52,268 bases of DNA from the NCBI GenBank assembly GCA_021462845.1, contig JAJTXU010000004.1:1-52268 (forward strand). The letters run 5' to 3'. A program made the position numbers and the translations under genes. The DNA is from Anaerolineales bacterium (GTDB lineage Bacteria; Chloroflexota; Anaerolineae; Anaerolineales; Villigracilaceae). Shown piece by piece: positions 34,519 through 42,533 of this stretch (position 1 is the first letter of the stretch; every line of letters begins with the position of its first letter). The notes beneath the pieces are model-generated. The model had not been told where the DNA came from, ran no database searches, and was given only the letters and a program-made list of their open reading frames with translations.

Positions 34519-35148
34519 CTATTCCTTCCTGTACTCCACTGCAAACGCGGGGATTTCAATTCCCGAGATCGAGATCTTCAACTCGCGCGCCTTGATGTTG
34601 GCTTCGGATGGAATCATATCGAACGCGTCCTTGGTTACCAGCACTTCGCCTGAGGCGGCGATGTCTTCTCCCATTTTGGAGGCGCGGTTGACGGGGTCGC
34701 CGAAGCAGTCCTCATGTCCGACGACGAGGATGCGTCCATAGTCAATGCCGCAAGCGATGTGGATGTCGAGATCGTCCGACGTGAGCAGGTTGGATGCGGT
34801 GAACGCGTGTTGCATCGCCACCGCCGCGTTAACCGCCGAAAGCGGATTCGGGAAGACCGCGAAGCAGTTATCCGCTTCGTATTTGATCATCGTCCCGCCG
34901 AACGACTCGACGATGGGGCGCGTGGTCAACTGCATCCGCCGCACCATCGAAAGGTAATGCACGATCCCATATTTGCGCGTGAGAAGCGAAAAGCCCGACA
35001 TATCCAACACGAACACTGCGAACTCCTCGCCGTAGCCGTCCCACAATTTTTGCTCCAGCGTTTTGCGGAGCCTGAATTCATCCGCTTGTGAATATTTCAG
35101 AAGCAGGTCTTGAAATCTTTTTGCAGGGCTTGCGCGTTTGGTTGGCAT
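34519..35148 (-). CDS. Class III adenylate/guanylate cyclase-domain protein
   Basis: A 209-residue cytosolic protein with one cyclase homology domain (about 35-195). FVLDMSGFSLLTR supplies one metal Asp; the second site reads KYEADNCFAVFP, where the usual G-D is A-D; GDPVNRASKM matches the VNxAxRL region. Whether it makes cyclic nucleotide or only binds it cannot be told. No receptor or TM domain is present. An N-terminal basic 25 residues precede it. Confidence 0.8.
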   Translation of the reverse strand: MPTKRASPAKRFQDLLLKYSQADEFRLRKTLEQKLWDGYGEEFAVFVLDMSGFSLLTRKYGIVHYLSMVRRMQLTTRPIVESFGGTMIKYEADNCFAVFPNPLSAVNAAVAMQHAFTASNLLTSDDLDIHIACGIDYGRILVVGHEDCFGDPVNRASKMGEDIAASGEVLVTKDAFDMIPSEANIKARELKISISGIEIPAFAVEYRKE

Positions 35149-35167
35149 GATTACCTCTCGTCTTCAA

Positions 35168-35241
35168 TATGTCACCCTGAGCGCTAGCGAAGGGTCTCCT
35201 ATCGCGCGAGCAGATTCTTCGCTACGCTCAGAATGACATGT
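35168..35241. repeat. CCCTGAGCG-family palindromic repeat, copy 2
   Basis: Starts ATGTCACCCTGAGCGCTAGC and ends CGCTCAGAATGACAT, with AAGGGTCTC and GATTCTTCG inside. Lies between rtcB and the cyclase gene. Confidence 0.75.
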
Positions 35242-35250
35242 CTCTTGCAA

Positions 35251-36672
35251 TTATATATCACCTGCCTCATCCGCCATCCTTACAACTCTTGGCGTAAATT
35301 TCCCGACCACATCCACCAGATCGCTTTGCGCGGCGAGAACTTTGTCTACGGGCTTGTATGCCTGCGGCGACTCATCGAGTCCGCCGCCGAGCAGTGTGAC
35401 TCCTCGCTCTTTGAGATACTCGTCCCGTTCGCGCTTGCTGATGGAATTCAGCGCGGCTCTTCGACTCATCAACCTGCCTGCGCCGTGGGAAGCGGACGCC
35501 AACGCCTCTGCCACGCCTCTTCCGCGGACAACGAAGCCTGCATCGCCCATTGAGCCTGGGATCACGCCCAAGACTCCCGCGCCTGCGGGTGTCGCGCCTT
35601 TGCGATGGACGATCACCTCTCTTCCATCGGGCAGTTTTTCCTTCCACGCAAAGTTGTGATGATTTTCCACGACGGCAACTTCTTTCAATCCCACCGAAGC
35701 GGCGACTCGTTTGTGGATGATGTAATGATTCGCCGAAGCAAACTTTCCAGCCAATTCCATCGAGAGCCAATATTCCAAACCGTCTGCCGAATCCAAATTC
35801 AACCACGCGAGATGACGGACGCTTTTATCTAAATCGGGATGTTTCTCCATGGCGAGCTTGCTGAAGCGGTCAGCGATTCGCGCGCCGACGCCGCGTGACC
35901 CGCTGTGCGAGAGCAACGCGAGATATTCGCCAGGCTTCAACCCGAACATGTCCTCATCCAAGCGAAACGATCCCCACTCGACGAAGTGATTCCCTGTCCC
36001 GCTTGTGCCGAGTTGGTTCATGGCAGTGTCTTTCAATTTTTTGAGTTGCGCGGTGGCATACCAAGCCTCGTCTTCCAGCACATCATGGCTGGCTCTTTTA
36101 CTGCCTGTCCATTTTGCGCCCATGCCGAAGGCGGTTTCATTCCACAGCGACTCTTCGAACATGCCTTTCTTCTGTCCGATGAGGATCGGCGAAACTTCGT
36201 AGATCGAAAGTCTCATGCGGCAGGCAATGTCCACGCCGACTGCGTAGGGGATCACGACGTTATCTGTAGCGAGCACGCCGCCGATGGGAAGCCCATAGCC
36301 GACGTGCGCGTCGGGCATCAACGCGCCAGTGACCGCGACAGGCAGACGCATCGAATTCTCCATCTGCCTGATGGCTTCATCGTCAATCTGGTCGCGTCCC
36401 CAAATGGGGAAGGGGAGCGGCGACTCGCGCAGGTCGTGCGGCTGTGGCTCATCCTGTTGATTCAAGCGGATGCACTCGCGCGCGAGATCGGCGAATGTTG
36501 CATGGGCTAAGAATTCACCAGGGTTATTCCGCACCGCGTCCAATTGGGCAAGAGCCGCGTCGCGATCCATGCCCTGCTCGATCAATTTGTTGCCAGCATC
36601 CTTCGCCAGCCCGATAACTTTCCCATCCTGCCAGTTGTGATATTTCAGGATCTTTCCTGTGATGATATCCAT
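35251..36672 (-). CDS. rtcB: RtcB-family RNA ligase
   Basis: A 473-residue Mn-dependent RNA ligase that joins 2',3'-cyclic phosphate or 3'-phosphate and 5'-OH RNA ends. MPDAHVGYGLPIGGVLAT holds metal His/Asp residues, AVGVDIACRM the conserved Cys, GTSGTGNHFVEWG and SHSGSRGVGARI further ligands, and ENHHNFAW the His pair. The guanylation site is in ASHGAGRLMSR (His). ATG 36672 is preferred because the frame upstream runs into the repeat block; AAGGA precedes it. No archease or RNA repair partner lies next to it. Confidence 0.92.
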   Translation of the reverse strand: MDIITGKILKYHNWQDGKVIGLAKDAGNKLIEQGMDRDAALAQLDAVRNNPGEFLAHATFADLARECIRLNQQDEPQPHDLRESPLPFPIWGRDQIDDEAIRQMENSMRLPVAVTGALMPDAHVGYGLPIGGVLATDNVVIPYAVGVDIACRMRLSIYEVSPILIGQKKGMFEESLWNETAFGMGAKWTGSKRASHDVLEDEAWYATAQLKKLKDTAMNQLGTSGTGNHFVEWGSFRLDEDMFGLKPGEYLALLSHSGSRGVGARIADRFSKLAMEKHPDLDKSVRHLAWLNLDSADGLEYWLSMELAGKFASANHYIIHKRVAASVGLKEVAVVENHHNFAWKEKLPDGREVIVHRKGATPAGAGVLGVIPGSMGDAGFVVRGRGVAEALASASHGAGRLMSRRAALNSISKRERDEYLKERGVTLLGGGLDESPQAYKPVDKVLAAQSDLVDVVGKFTPRVVRMADEAGDI

Positions 36673-36688
36673 GATATTTTCCTTGTTC

Positions 36689-37030
36689 GTACCGCAAAGT
36701 TCACTTTGCGCTTGCATGGCAAGGTGAACCTTGCCGTACTAAATCTCGTCGGGTGGCACGCAAGCCTCATCAAACTCAATCGTTGTGAAGATTTCCCTGC
36801 TCGTACCGCAAAGTTCACTTTGCGCTTACATGACAAGGTGAACCTTGCCGTACTAAATTTCGTCAGGCGGCATGCAAGCCTCATCAAACTCAATCGTTGT
36901 GAAGATTTCCCTGCTCGTACCGCAAAGTTCACTTTGCGCTTGCATGGCAAGGTGAACCTTGCCGTACTAAATCTCGTCGGGTGGCACACAACCTTCATCG
37001 AACTCGATGGTTGTGAACACTTCGGCTTGC
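36689..37030. repeat. Three tandem 114-bp units with paired hairpins
   Basis: Units start at 36689, 36803 and 36917. Each holds two hairpins, CGCAAAG-TTCA-CTTTGCG and GGCAAGG-TGAA-CCTTGCC, framed by GTAC at both ends, and then a copy of the 3' end of the DUF4440-like gene. The unit nearest the gene (36917-37030) contains its real C-terminus. The other two are downstream duplicates with small changes. 114 is a multiple of three. Confidence 0.9.
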
Positions 37031-37389
37031 AAGACCCAATCTCCAGTTTGTGTTCGTTGCCACTTGGCAGAGTACACGCCTGAGGCTTTGACTAATTTAT
37101 TTTGTATCGTATAACTGCCATGCCAATTACCGAGTTCTTCAGCAATGCCCCACGCTTCGTTGACCGTGATCTCGCGCGGCGTGCGGACGTAAATTGCTGT
37201 CGAGTCTGACTTGAACACGCCAGCCCAGCGCTTCGTTTCTTCGTCCTGACCGTGAAACTGGTCACTGCGACCCGTGACGATGTGGTAACTTGGAGCGAGC
37301 AACACGCGTATTGTGTCAGCGTCTTTGTTTGCGATGGCTTGGTTGAACCGTTCACGCGCTTCCTTAATCGATTCTTTTGATGTTTTCAT
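36967..37389 (-). CDS. DUF4440/SnoaL-like protein
   Basis: A 140-residue NTF2-fold protein: helix ESIKEARERFNQAIANKDADTIRVLL, then YHIVTGRSDQFHGQDEETKRW and strand VYSAKWQRTQTGDWVLQAEVF, typical of DUF4440. Such proteins act as small enzymes or binding domains; the ligand is unknown. Its last 19 codons are repeated twice downstream as part of a 114-bp tandem array. Confidence 0.8.
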   Translation of the reverse strand: MKTSKESIKEARERFNQAIANKDADTIRVLLAPSYHIVTGRSDQFHGQDEETKRWAGVFKSDSTAIYVRTPREITVNEAWGIAEELGNWHGSYTIQNKLVKASGVYSAKWQRTQTGDWVLQAEVFTTIEFDEGCVPPDEI

Positions 37390-37401
37390 TTCAACTTTCT
37401 C

Positions 37402-37560
37402 TTAATGACCCCAGAGGGGTCAAATGATTATAGAATTTTGGTGTTGATCTATTCAACCCCGAAGGGGTGGCATGGCTTGTGTAATTTATGTCATCCCTTC
37501 GGGATTTGGATTCGTGTGCGGGATTTCTATAATCGTTACATCCCTTCGGGATTGGGCGCG
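37402..37560. repeat. Cluster of CCCTTCGGG-type short palindromes
   Basis: Four small palindromes in a row: ACCCCAGAGGGGT, AACCCCGAAGGGGT, ATCCCTTCGGGAT and again ATCCCTTCGGGAT, spaced by about 40-60 nt. They fill most of the gap between the DUF4440-like gene and the ABC exporter; no gene is evident. Confidence 0.7.
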
Positions 37561-37581
37561 GACATGGTTGGTTGTGTTTCC

Positions 37582-37710
37582 TGTCGTTGCGAGTGGCGCC
37601 TCGCGCCACGAAGCAATCTCCTGTTGCGGGGGTTGCTTCGGTCGCTTGGTCTCGATACGTCCCGCGAACATCACGCGGGACTACTCGACCAGCGCTCCCT
37701 CGCAACGACA
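37582..37710. repeat. TGTCGTTGCGAG element, copy 2, with a nested second repeat
   Basis: Perfect 12-bp terminal inverted repeats TGTCGTTGCGAG / CTCGCAACGACA. At 37647-37691 a different element, TGGTCTCGATACG...CTACTCGACCA with a CCCGCG stem, interrupts it; a free copy of that second family lies at 39672-39708. The outer element begins directly after the TAA stop of the ABC exporter gene. Confidence 0.85.
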
Positions 37711-39519
37711 TTATGCTTCTTCCAACTTCCACAACTCGCGCATTTCTTGGCTGGTTGTGAGTAATTCATCCAGCGTGCCTTCGGATTCGACTTTACCATC
37801 TTTTAGCACGATGATGTGGTCGGCGCGGCGCAGGAGCGGACGGCGATGGGATACGACAAGGCAAGTTAGTTCTTTGCCTGATTCGAATATCCGTTCCCAG
37901 AGTTGACCTTCGGTTTCCACGTCGAGGGCGGAGGAGAGGTCGTCGAAGACGACGAGTTCGGGTTCGCGGATGAACATTCTCGCGGCGGCGGTGCGTTGCA
38001 TTTGTCCGCCAGAGAGTTTGACGCCGCGCGCGCCGACCATCGTTTCGAGATCGTCGTCGAGTTGTTCGAGGTCGCGGTCCATCACGGCGAGTTTTGTTGC
38101 TTCGTAAATTTCATCGTCGCTTTTGTTCATGCCGAGCAGGATGTTGTTTCGCAAGGTGTTGCTGAACAAGCGCGGGACTTGCGCCGTGTATGAACAACGA
38201 GGCGGGATAAAGAAGTTGCCCGCGTCTTTGATTACGTTGCCATTCCATTTGACCTCGCCAGAATCGGCGGGCAATAGACCGAGCAGTGTGCGGAGTAGAG
38301 TCGTCTTGCCAGAGCCGATGCGACCTGTGATCACTGTCAACGAGCCGCGCTTGATTTTTAGCGAAATGTCCGCGATGCCGTTCGTCGAATCAGGGTAGTG
38401 AAAAGTCAGATGGTTAGCGACCAGATCGCTTAGTCGGTCTGAGGCGGTTTTTTCATCATAATAAACTTCGGGCAGAGCGCCTGTCAAATCCACTTTGCTG
38501 TGTTGCACGAGCGCGTCGAGCGGAGCGTTCTCCATCAGGCGATACATGCGCTTGACCGAGACTTCGAGTTGCTTGTAACGCGCCCACAACATGCCCGCGA
38601 AAGTTGTGAGATCGCCCATGCTGTTGAGCAGATAAACGAAGAGCGAAAAATCGCCGAGCGTGAAACTGCCCGTGCGCATGGACTGACCGACGAGGATAAG
38701 AATCACGCCCGTGCCAAGCGTGGACGTGTTGCGATAGATCGAGCCGAGTACATCGTCGAATAATTTTTCACGGACGGCAACTACGCGACGCGCGTCGTTG
38801 ATCTTGTGAAAATGTGCCGTGATATTTTTCTCGGCAGTGGCAACTTTGATGGCTTGCACTGAGCCGAAAAACTCGCCGATGAAGCCTGCGACGTTGCCCG
38901 CGGCTTGGCGCGATGCGGCGCGATAATGTTCGATTCGTTTTGTGGCGATGTTTGCGACGATGCCAACGATGATGAGCGGAATCAACGCCATGATGGTGAT
39001 GGACACGCTGATCTGCGCCATCAGATAAATTGAGTAGGCGATGATGCCCACGCCGACGAGAATATCGTTGACGAGAATCACGAACAACGGAATTTGATCC
39101 ACATCCGTTTTGAAGCGGCTGACCGCTTCGCCTGGGGAGTCAGGGAGTTGCGACGCGCCTGGTCGTTTGAGGATATGCGTCAGCAAGTTTTTTCGTATCA
39201 GCGTGTTCATATCTGAAAAGATGGGGACATCGGCGTAGTAAAAACCGAAGCCGCCGAGGACGCGACCGAGCCAGGTTGCGATGAGGAATGCGACGATGCT
39301 CCAGATGCCGAAGGTGAGCGTGGCTGTGCCTGTGATCATGTCGAAGAAGGCTTTGATGATGAGCGCGGGCGCGACTTGCATCGAAAAGCGGAAGAGCCCG
39401 ACCGAGAAGAGGTCAATCAGGTCGAGCCAGGGGCGGAAGCGAATCATTTCCCAGATCACTTTCCATGCGGGGAGTGAGGGAGTGTTGAGTTCTTGTTGGG
39501 TGAGGGTGTTCTCAGTCAT
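37711..39519 (-). CDS. ABC exporter, fused permease-ATPase (second half of pair)
   Basis: A 602-residue type IV ABC half-transporter. TM domain about 20-330 with six helices, then the ATPase: Walker [12 protein letters not shown]-loop [10 protein letters not shown], signature LSGGQMQR, Walker [13 protein letters not shown] and H-loop VSHRR. Walker B ends in Asp where the catalytic Glu is normal, so this is probably the degenerate site of a heterodimer. The partner is the gene at 39719. Substrate unknown; drug or lipid/peptide export is likely. Confidence 0.92.
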   Translation of the reverse strand: MTENTLTQQELNTPSLPAWKVIWEMIRFRPWLDLIDLFSVGLFRFSMQVAPALIIKAFFDMITGTATLTFGIWSIVAFLIATWLGRVLGGFGFYYADVPIFSDMNTLIRKNLLTHILKRPGASQLPDSPGEAVSRFKTDVDQIPLFVILVNDILVGVGIIAYSIYLMAQISVSITIMALIPLIIVGIVANIATKRIEHYRAASRQAAGNVAGFIGEFFGSVQAIKVATAEKNITAHFHKINDARRVVAVREKLFDDVLGSIYRNTSTLGTGVILILVGQSMRTGSFTLGDFSLFVYLLNSMGDLTTFAGMLWARYKQLEVSVKRMYRLMENAPLDALVQHSKVDLTGALPEVYYDEKTASDRLSDLVANHLTFHYPDSTNGIADISLKIKRGSLTVITGRIGSGKTTLLRTLLGLLPADSGEVKWNGNVIKDAGNFFIPPRCSYTAQVPRLFSNTLRNNILLGMNKSDDEIYEATKLAVMDRDLEQLDDDLETMVGARGVKLSGGQMQRTAAARMFIREPELVVFDDLSSALDVETEGQLWERIFESGKELTCLVVSHRRPLLRRADHIIVLKDGKVESEGTLDELLTTSQEMRELWKLEEA

Positions 39520-39552
39520 TGTTCAATCCTTGGTGTTGTGGACCATGGTTAC

Positions 39553-39708
39553 GAGTTACGAGATACACGATACGAGTTATCGGTGAGCAGTTATCAGTCG
39601 GTGGTTGAGCGCACGCAGTCGAAACCACAGGTACGCATACAAGCTCTTGTAACAAAAATACTTTACGGCGTGGTGGTCTCGATACGGGCTTCGCCCTACT
39701 CGACCACC
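39553..39708. repeat. TTACGAG words plus TGGTCTCGATACG palindrome
   Basis: The 199-nt gap between the two ABC genes holds GTTACGAGTTACGAGATACACG words, GAGCAGTTATCAGTCGG, and the palindrome GGTGGTCTCGATACGGGC / GCCCTACTCGACCACC (39672-39708). No promoter is clear. Confidence 0.65.
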
Positions 39709-39718
39709 GAGGTAACAA

Positions 39719-41464
39719 TTACGCCAGCACTTCTTCCATGCCTGTTTGTAGCAACTGGTAAAACCGCGAAGTTGAATCGGATGCGAGTTGTTTGCGGTTG
39801 CCGTATTCAAGCACGTTGCCGCGCTCTAAAATAAGGATGTCGTCGGCGCGTTGGATGGTGTCGAGTTTGTGGGCGATAATGATGGCGGTGCGATCCTTCA
39901 GCAGTTTGTCAATCGCGTTTTCGAGTTTGGCTTCGGTGGCGGGGTCGAGACGGGAGGATGCTTCGTCCAAAATCACCAAGCCTGGATTTTTCAGGAAGAC
40001 GCGCGCGAATGCCAGCAATTGCGCTTCACCCGCGGATAGTGACCTTGATCCCGTTTCGAGTTCAGTGTCCAAGCCGTTGGGCAGGTTTCGATACCAATCG
40101 CCGAGTTCGAGTTCTTCGAGTGTGGCGATGATCCTTTCATCGGAAATCGTTCGGTCGAAGAAGGTCAGGTTTTCGCGGATGGGCGCTTTGAACAACTGCA
40201 CATCCTGCGTGACAATGGCGACGTTGCGGCGGAGCGCGTCGAGATGCAGGTCGTTGATGTGCGCGCCGTTCATTTTGATGTGACCATCGTTCACGTCATA
40301 CAAACGGAAGATCAAGCGTCCGATGGTGGTTTTTCCGCTGCCCGTACGACCAAGCAGACCCAAAACAGAACCAGCTCGAAGGTCGAAAGAGAGGCGGGAG
40401 AGGACGTTGGCGTCGCCGTTATAAGAAAATGTCACGTCGTGAAATTTCAAATCAAGTGGATGTGAATCAACATCCAAGCCCGATTCGTTTTTCACTTCGC
40501 GTTTGAACGCTTTGAACTCGGTCAATCTCTCGACGCACGCGCCGATGGTTTGAAAACTTTCGATCTCGTGAGTCATCGCCCAGAACGGTTCTTCGAGCAG
40601 GTTGACGTAATGCACGAAAAGATAGACCGTGCCGATGGTGATGACGCCCGCGGTGAACAGCCAGTAGCCGCTGACGATGGCGAGGAGCGAGCCTGTGATG
40701 AGCGCGAAGCCCATCGCGTTTTCGATGATCCAGCGTTTGAAATGTGATTTGCGGTTGTGCTTGAGGATCTCGCCTTGATGGCGGAACAATTCGCGGATCG
40801 AAAAGCCGACCGCGCCGCTGGAACGGATGTCTTCTGTGCCTGCGAGTTGCTCTTCGATGAAGCCGTAGTATTGCGCTTCTGCTTCGCGCCGCGCTTTTTG
40901 ATGCGGCACGGCGATGTCTTTCACTTTGCCGAGGATGAATATCGTGAGGAACGAATAAATTGTGAAAGCCAAACCCGCGCGCCAATCTTCCATGAACAAC
41001 GCGATGAGGATGCCGATGAGCAGAAAACCATTAGCGATGAGATTCAACGCGAATTGTGAAAAAAACGTCGCCAGTTCGGTCACGTCGCCGTCAATGCGTT
41101 CGATCAGTTCGCCTGGCGTGTGGTCGTTGTGAAATTTCATGTCGAGATGCAAGGCATGTTCGGCGAGTTCGGCGCGCAGGGCGTTGGTGGCTGTCCATGC
41201 GACGTTTTCGCTAAGCCACGTCACCCCGATGGCGACGACTTGTTGGATCAAGGCAATGCCGATGAAGGCAAGCGCGGTCCAGGTGAGGGTTTGAAGCGCC
41301 GCGCCTGCGAGGGCAGAGTCAATGAACTGGCGCATGATCTGCGGCGCGAAAATCCGCAAGCCGATACTGCCGAAGAGTAACGCGGCGAGCAGGTAGAACC
41401 GTCCGCGTTGGGGGCGGATGTGGGAGGCGAGGAGGTGGTAGTAGGCGGAGAAGGAGAGGTTCAT
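39719..41464 (-). CDS. ABC exporter, fused permease-ATPase (first half of pair)
   Basis: A 581-residue half-transporter with six TM helices (about 20-310) and an ATPase: Walker A LGRTGSGKTT, Q-loop VTQDVQLF, signature LSAGEAQLL, Walker B LVILDEASSRLD with catalytic Glu, H-loop IAHKL. The altered signature (LSAGE) here and altered Walker B in the partner fit a heterodimeric exporter. It is preceded by a leader ORF and terminator, suggesting attenuation control. No strong Shine-Dalgarno is seen. Confidence 0.92.
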   Translation of the reverse strand: MNLSFSAYYHLLASHIRPQRGRFYLLAALLFGSIGLRIFAPQIMRQFIDSALAGAALQTLTWTALAFIGIALIQQVVAIGVTWLSENVAWTATNALRAELAEHALHLDMKFHNDHTPGELIERIDGDVTELATFFSQFALNLIANGFLLIGILIALFMEDWRAGLAFTIYSFLTIFILGKVKDIAVPHQKARREAEAQYYGFIEEQLAGTEDIRSSGAVGFSIRELFRHQGEILKHNRKSHFKRWIIENAMGFALITGSLLAIVSGYWLFTAGVITIGTVYLFVHYVNLLEEPFWAMTHEIESFQTIGACVERLTEFKAFKREVKNESGLDVDSHPLDLKFHDVTFSYNGDANVLSRLSFDLRAGSVLGLLGRTGSGKTTIGRLIFRLYDVNDGHIKMNGAHINDLHLDALRRNVAIVTQDVQLFKAPIRENLTFFDRTISDERIIATLEELELGDWYRNLPNGLDTELETGSRSLSAGEAQLLAFARVFLKNPGLVILDEASSRLDPATEAKLENAIDKLLKDRTAIIIAHKLDTIQRADDILILERGNVLEYGNRKQLASDSTSRFYQLLQTGMEEVLA

Positions 41465-41490
41465 GGGAAATCCGTAATTGGTGAGTGGTA

Positions 41491-41570
41491 ATTGGTAATT
41501 TAGAGAATTAGAGGAGTAGAGAATTGGAAACAGAGACTAGAGATTGGAGACTGGAGATTAGAGATCGTTC
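41491..41570. repeat. TAATTGGT and AGAGATTAG word repeats
   Basis: GTGAGTGGTAATTGGTAATT is followed by TTAGAGAATTAGAG and several GAGATTGGAGACTGGAGA words. The TTAGAGAATTAGAG part is identical to coding sequence in carB. It lies between the exporter terminator and the exporter start. Confidence 0.7.
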
Positions 41571-41592
41571 TCTCTTCCTTTGGAAGAAGCAA

Positions 41593-41626
41593 CAAAAAAG
41601 CCACGATGCGAGGTGCACCGTGGCTG
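41593..41626 (-). terminator. Terminator in the ABC exporter leader
   Basis: On the minus strand AGCCACG pairs with CGTGGCT around a 13-nt loop, followed by a six-T run. It lies downstream of the leader ORF and about 130 nt before the first exporter gene, so full-length transcription needs read-through. Confidence 0.75.
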
Positions 41627-41648
41627 GGAGGATACAGGAAGAGACCGT

Positions 41649-41720
41649 CTAGGGGCGGTCAATGGGCGCACTTCGGGAAGGTATAAAATTGTGATTGGGT
41701 GTTATCGTACGGTATTGCAT
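41649..41720 (-). CDS. Leader ORF before the ABC exporter pair
   Basis: A 23-residue ORF beginning MQYRTITPNHN and ending DRP. AAAGGAG (41731-41737) lies 10 nt before the ATG. The segment just after this Shine-Dalgarno, GCGCACTTC, can pair with GAAGTGCGC inside the ORF, so translation and leader folding are linked. The layout resembles bmrB-bmrCD-type ribosome-mediated attenuation of drug exporters, known in Bacillus; here it is inference. Confidence 0.55.
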   Translation of the reverse strand: MQYRTITPNHNFIPSRSAPIDRP

Positions 41721-41760
41721 CTGAAGTGCGCTCCTTTCTTTTGGATTTGATTGCGCTCGG

Positions 41761-41790
41761 AGTTTACATGAGAGGGGGATGAGTTGTCAA
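41761..41790 (-). promoter_or_regulatory. Promoter of the ABC exporter leader
   Basis: TTGACA (41785-41790) and TAAACT (41761-41766) with an 18-bp spacer. The -35 overlaps the end of the displaced glnS fragment, so the fragment's arrival may have built or moved this promoter. Confidence 0.6.
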
Positions 41791-41909
41791 GGACTACTTC
41801 CCTTCTTCTCGATCTTCGCCCATGCATCTTTCAAATTCACCGTCAAATTGAACACGGGCTTTTCGGGCGTGGAGTCTTTATCCACACAGAAGTAGTGACA
41901 ATATCCTAA
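41787..41909 (-). pseudogene. Displaced duplicate of the glnS 3' end
   Basis: Encodes about 38 residues nearly identical to the GlnRS C-terminus ([20 protein letters not shown], then [10 protein letters not shown]), compared with 42537-42640. About 10 of 88 bases differ, mostly silent. It has a 9-bp insertion (Cys-His-Tyr) and an altered end (GSSP). No start. Together with the intact end it flanks the aspartic-protease cassette as a direct repeat. Confidence 0.88.
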
Positions 41910-42295
41910 CCCTTATTTTTCTGTTCACCCCACTCGTTTCGAGGGCCATCAAACAGGAGGCGGAGATTATTCAAGACGTTTCTGCCTAAAATCCCAACAG
42001 GGCGGTCAAGGAGTAAGTACTCCCCGCTGAACTTCTTGTCCAGTAGATACAACTCAAGTTTTACAGTTTTCAAGAATTTCCTATCGCCGTCGAAAACCTG
42101 CACTTCAAATCCCGCGCCTTCCTCGGCAACTATTCCAAGTTTCTCGACAGCCTCAGATGGCAGCAAGGTTGCATCCGCGCCTGTATCAACCAGCATGGGA
42201 ATATTCGATAACAATTCGCCAGTTGTTGGATTACGAAGAGTCACATTGGCAACTGGCGCGGGAGGATTGTAATTTTCGGCGTCGTACTCAGGCAT
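41906..42295 (-). CDS. Retropepsin-like aspartic protease
   Basis: A 129-residue single-domain clan AA aspartic protease. Active-site motif [13 protein letters not shown] (Asp 37) and the C-terminal hydrophobic-Gly motif [14 protein letters not shown], typical of homodimeric retropepsin-like enzymes. Cytoplasmic; target unknown. It overlaps the upstream 75-residue gene by 8 bp and its stop abuts the displaced glnS fragment. Confidence 0.87.
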   Translation of the reverse strand: MPEYDAENYNPPAPVANVTLRNPTTGELLSNIPMLVDTGADATLLPSEAVEKLGIVAEEGAGFEVQVFDGDRKFLKTVKLELYLLDKKFSGEYLLLDRPVGILGRNVLNNLRLLFDGPRNEWGEQKNKG

Positions 42296-42515
42296 TCGGT
42301 TTTTCCTCCGTAACCGTCAACTTGAAGTGAACCGCATCCTCGCGCCGAACAAAATGTGGCGAAAGGATTTGAACGGGCTTCTCGTTGTCAATCGTTACGG
42401 GCAACGCCTCGTCGGTGACAATCACGTAAACCGTTGCGCGCTCGGGCAATTGCGCGCCTTCGCGCAAAAGTATTTTTCCTTTTTCAACGATACCTTGATA
42501 GGTTTTTACAGTCAT
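42288..42515 (-). CDS. Small partner protein of the aspartic protease
   Basis: A 75-residue protein. The first half (TYQGIVEKGKILLREGAQLPERATVYVIV) has the G-x-V-x-x-G-x-I-x-L pattern of DUF104/AbrB-like antitoxin-type beta proteins. The second half is unassigned. Such proteins often sit before PIN toxins or aspartic proteases; binding or control of the partner is inferred. GAGGTG precedes the ATG and TATAAT at 42533-42538 overlaps the glnS stop codon. Confidence 0.7.
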   Translation of the reverse strand: MTVKTYQGIVEKGKILLREGAQLPERATVYVIVTDEALPVTIDNEKPVQILSPHFVRREDAVHFKLTVTEEKPNA

Positions 42516-42533
42516 GGCGCACCTCTTCGAGGA

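Noticed and set aside
36689-37030. CRISPR array
   Set aside because: Three adjacent full-length duplicates without unique spacers and no cas genes nearby.
36544-37083. Open frames of 179 aa (plus) and 117 aa (minus) with internal repeats such as FTLRLHGKVNLAVLN
   Set aside because: They are readings of the 114-bp tandem unit, whose length is a multiple of three; they overlap rtcB and the DUF4440-like gene and have no family sequence.
41605-41625. T-box-like GGTGCACCGTGG near the ABC exporter leader
   Set aside because: It reads this way only on the plus strand, while the exporter genes are on the minus strand; it is the terminator stem and loop.
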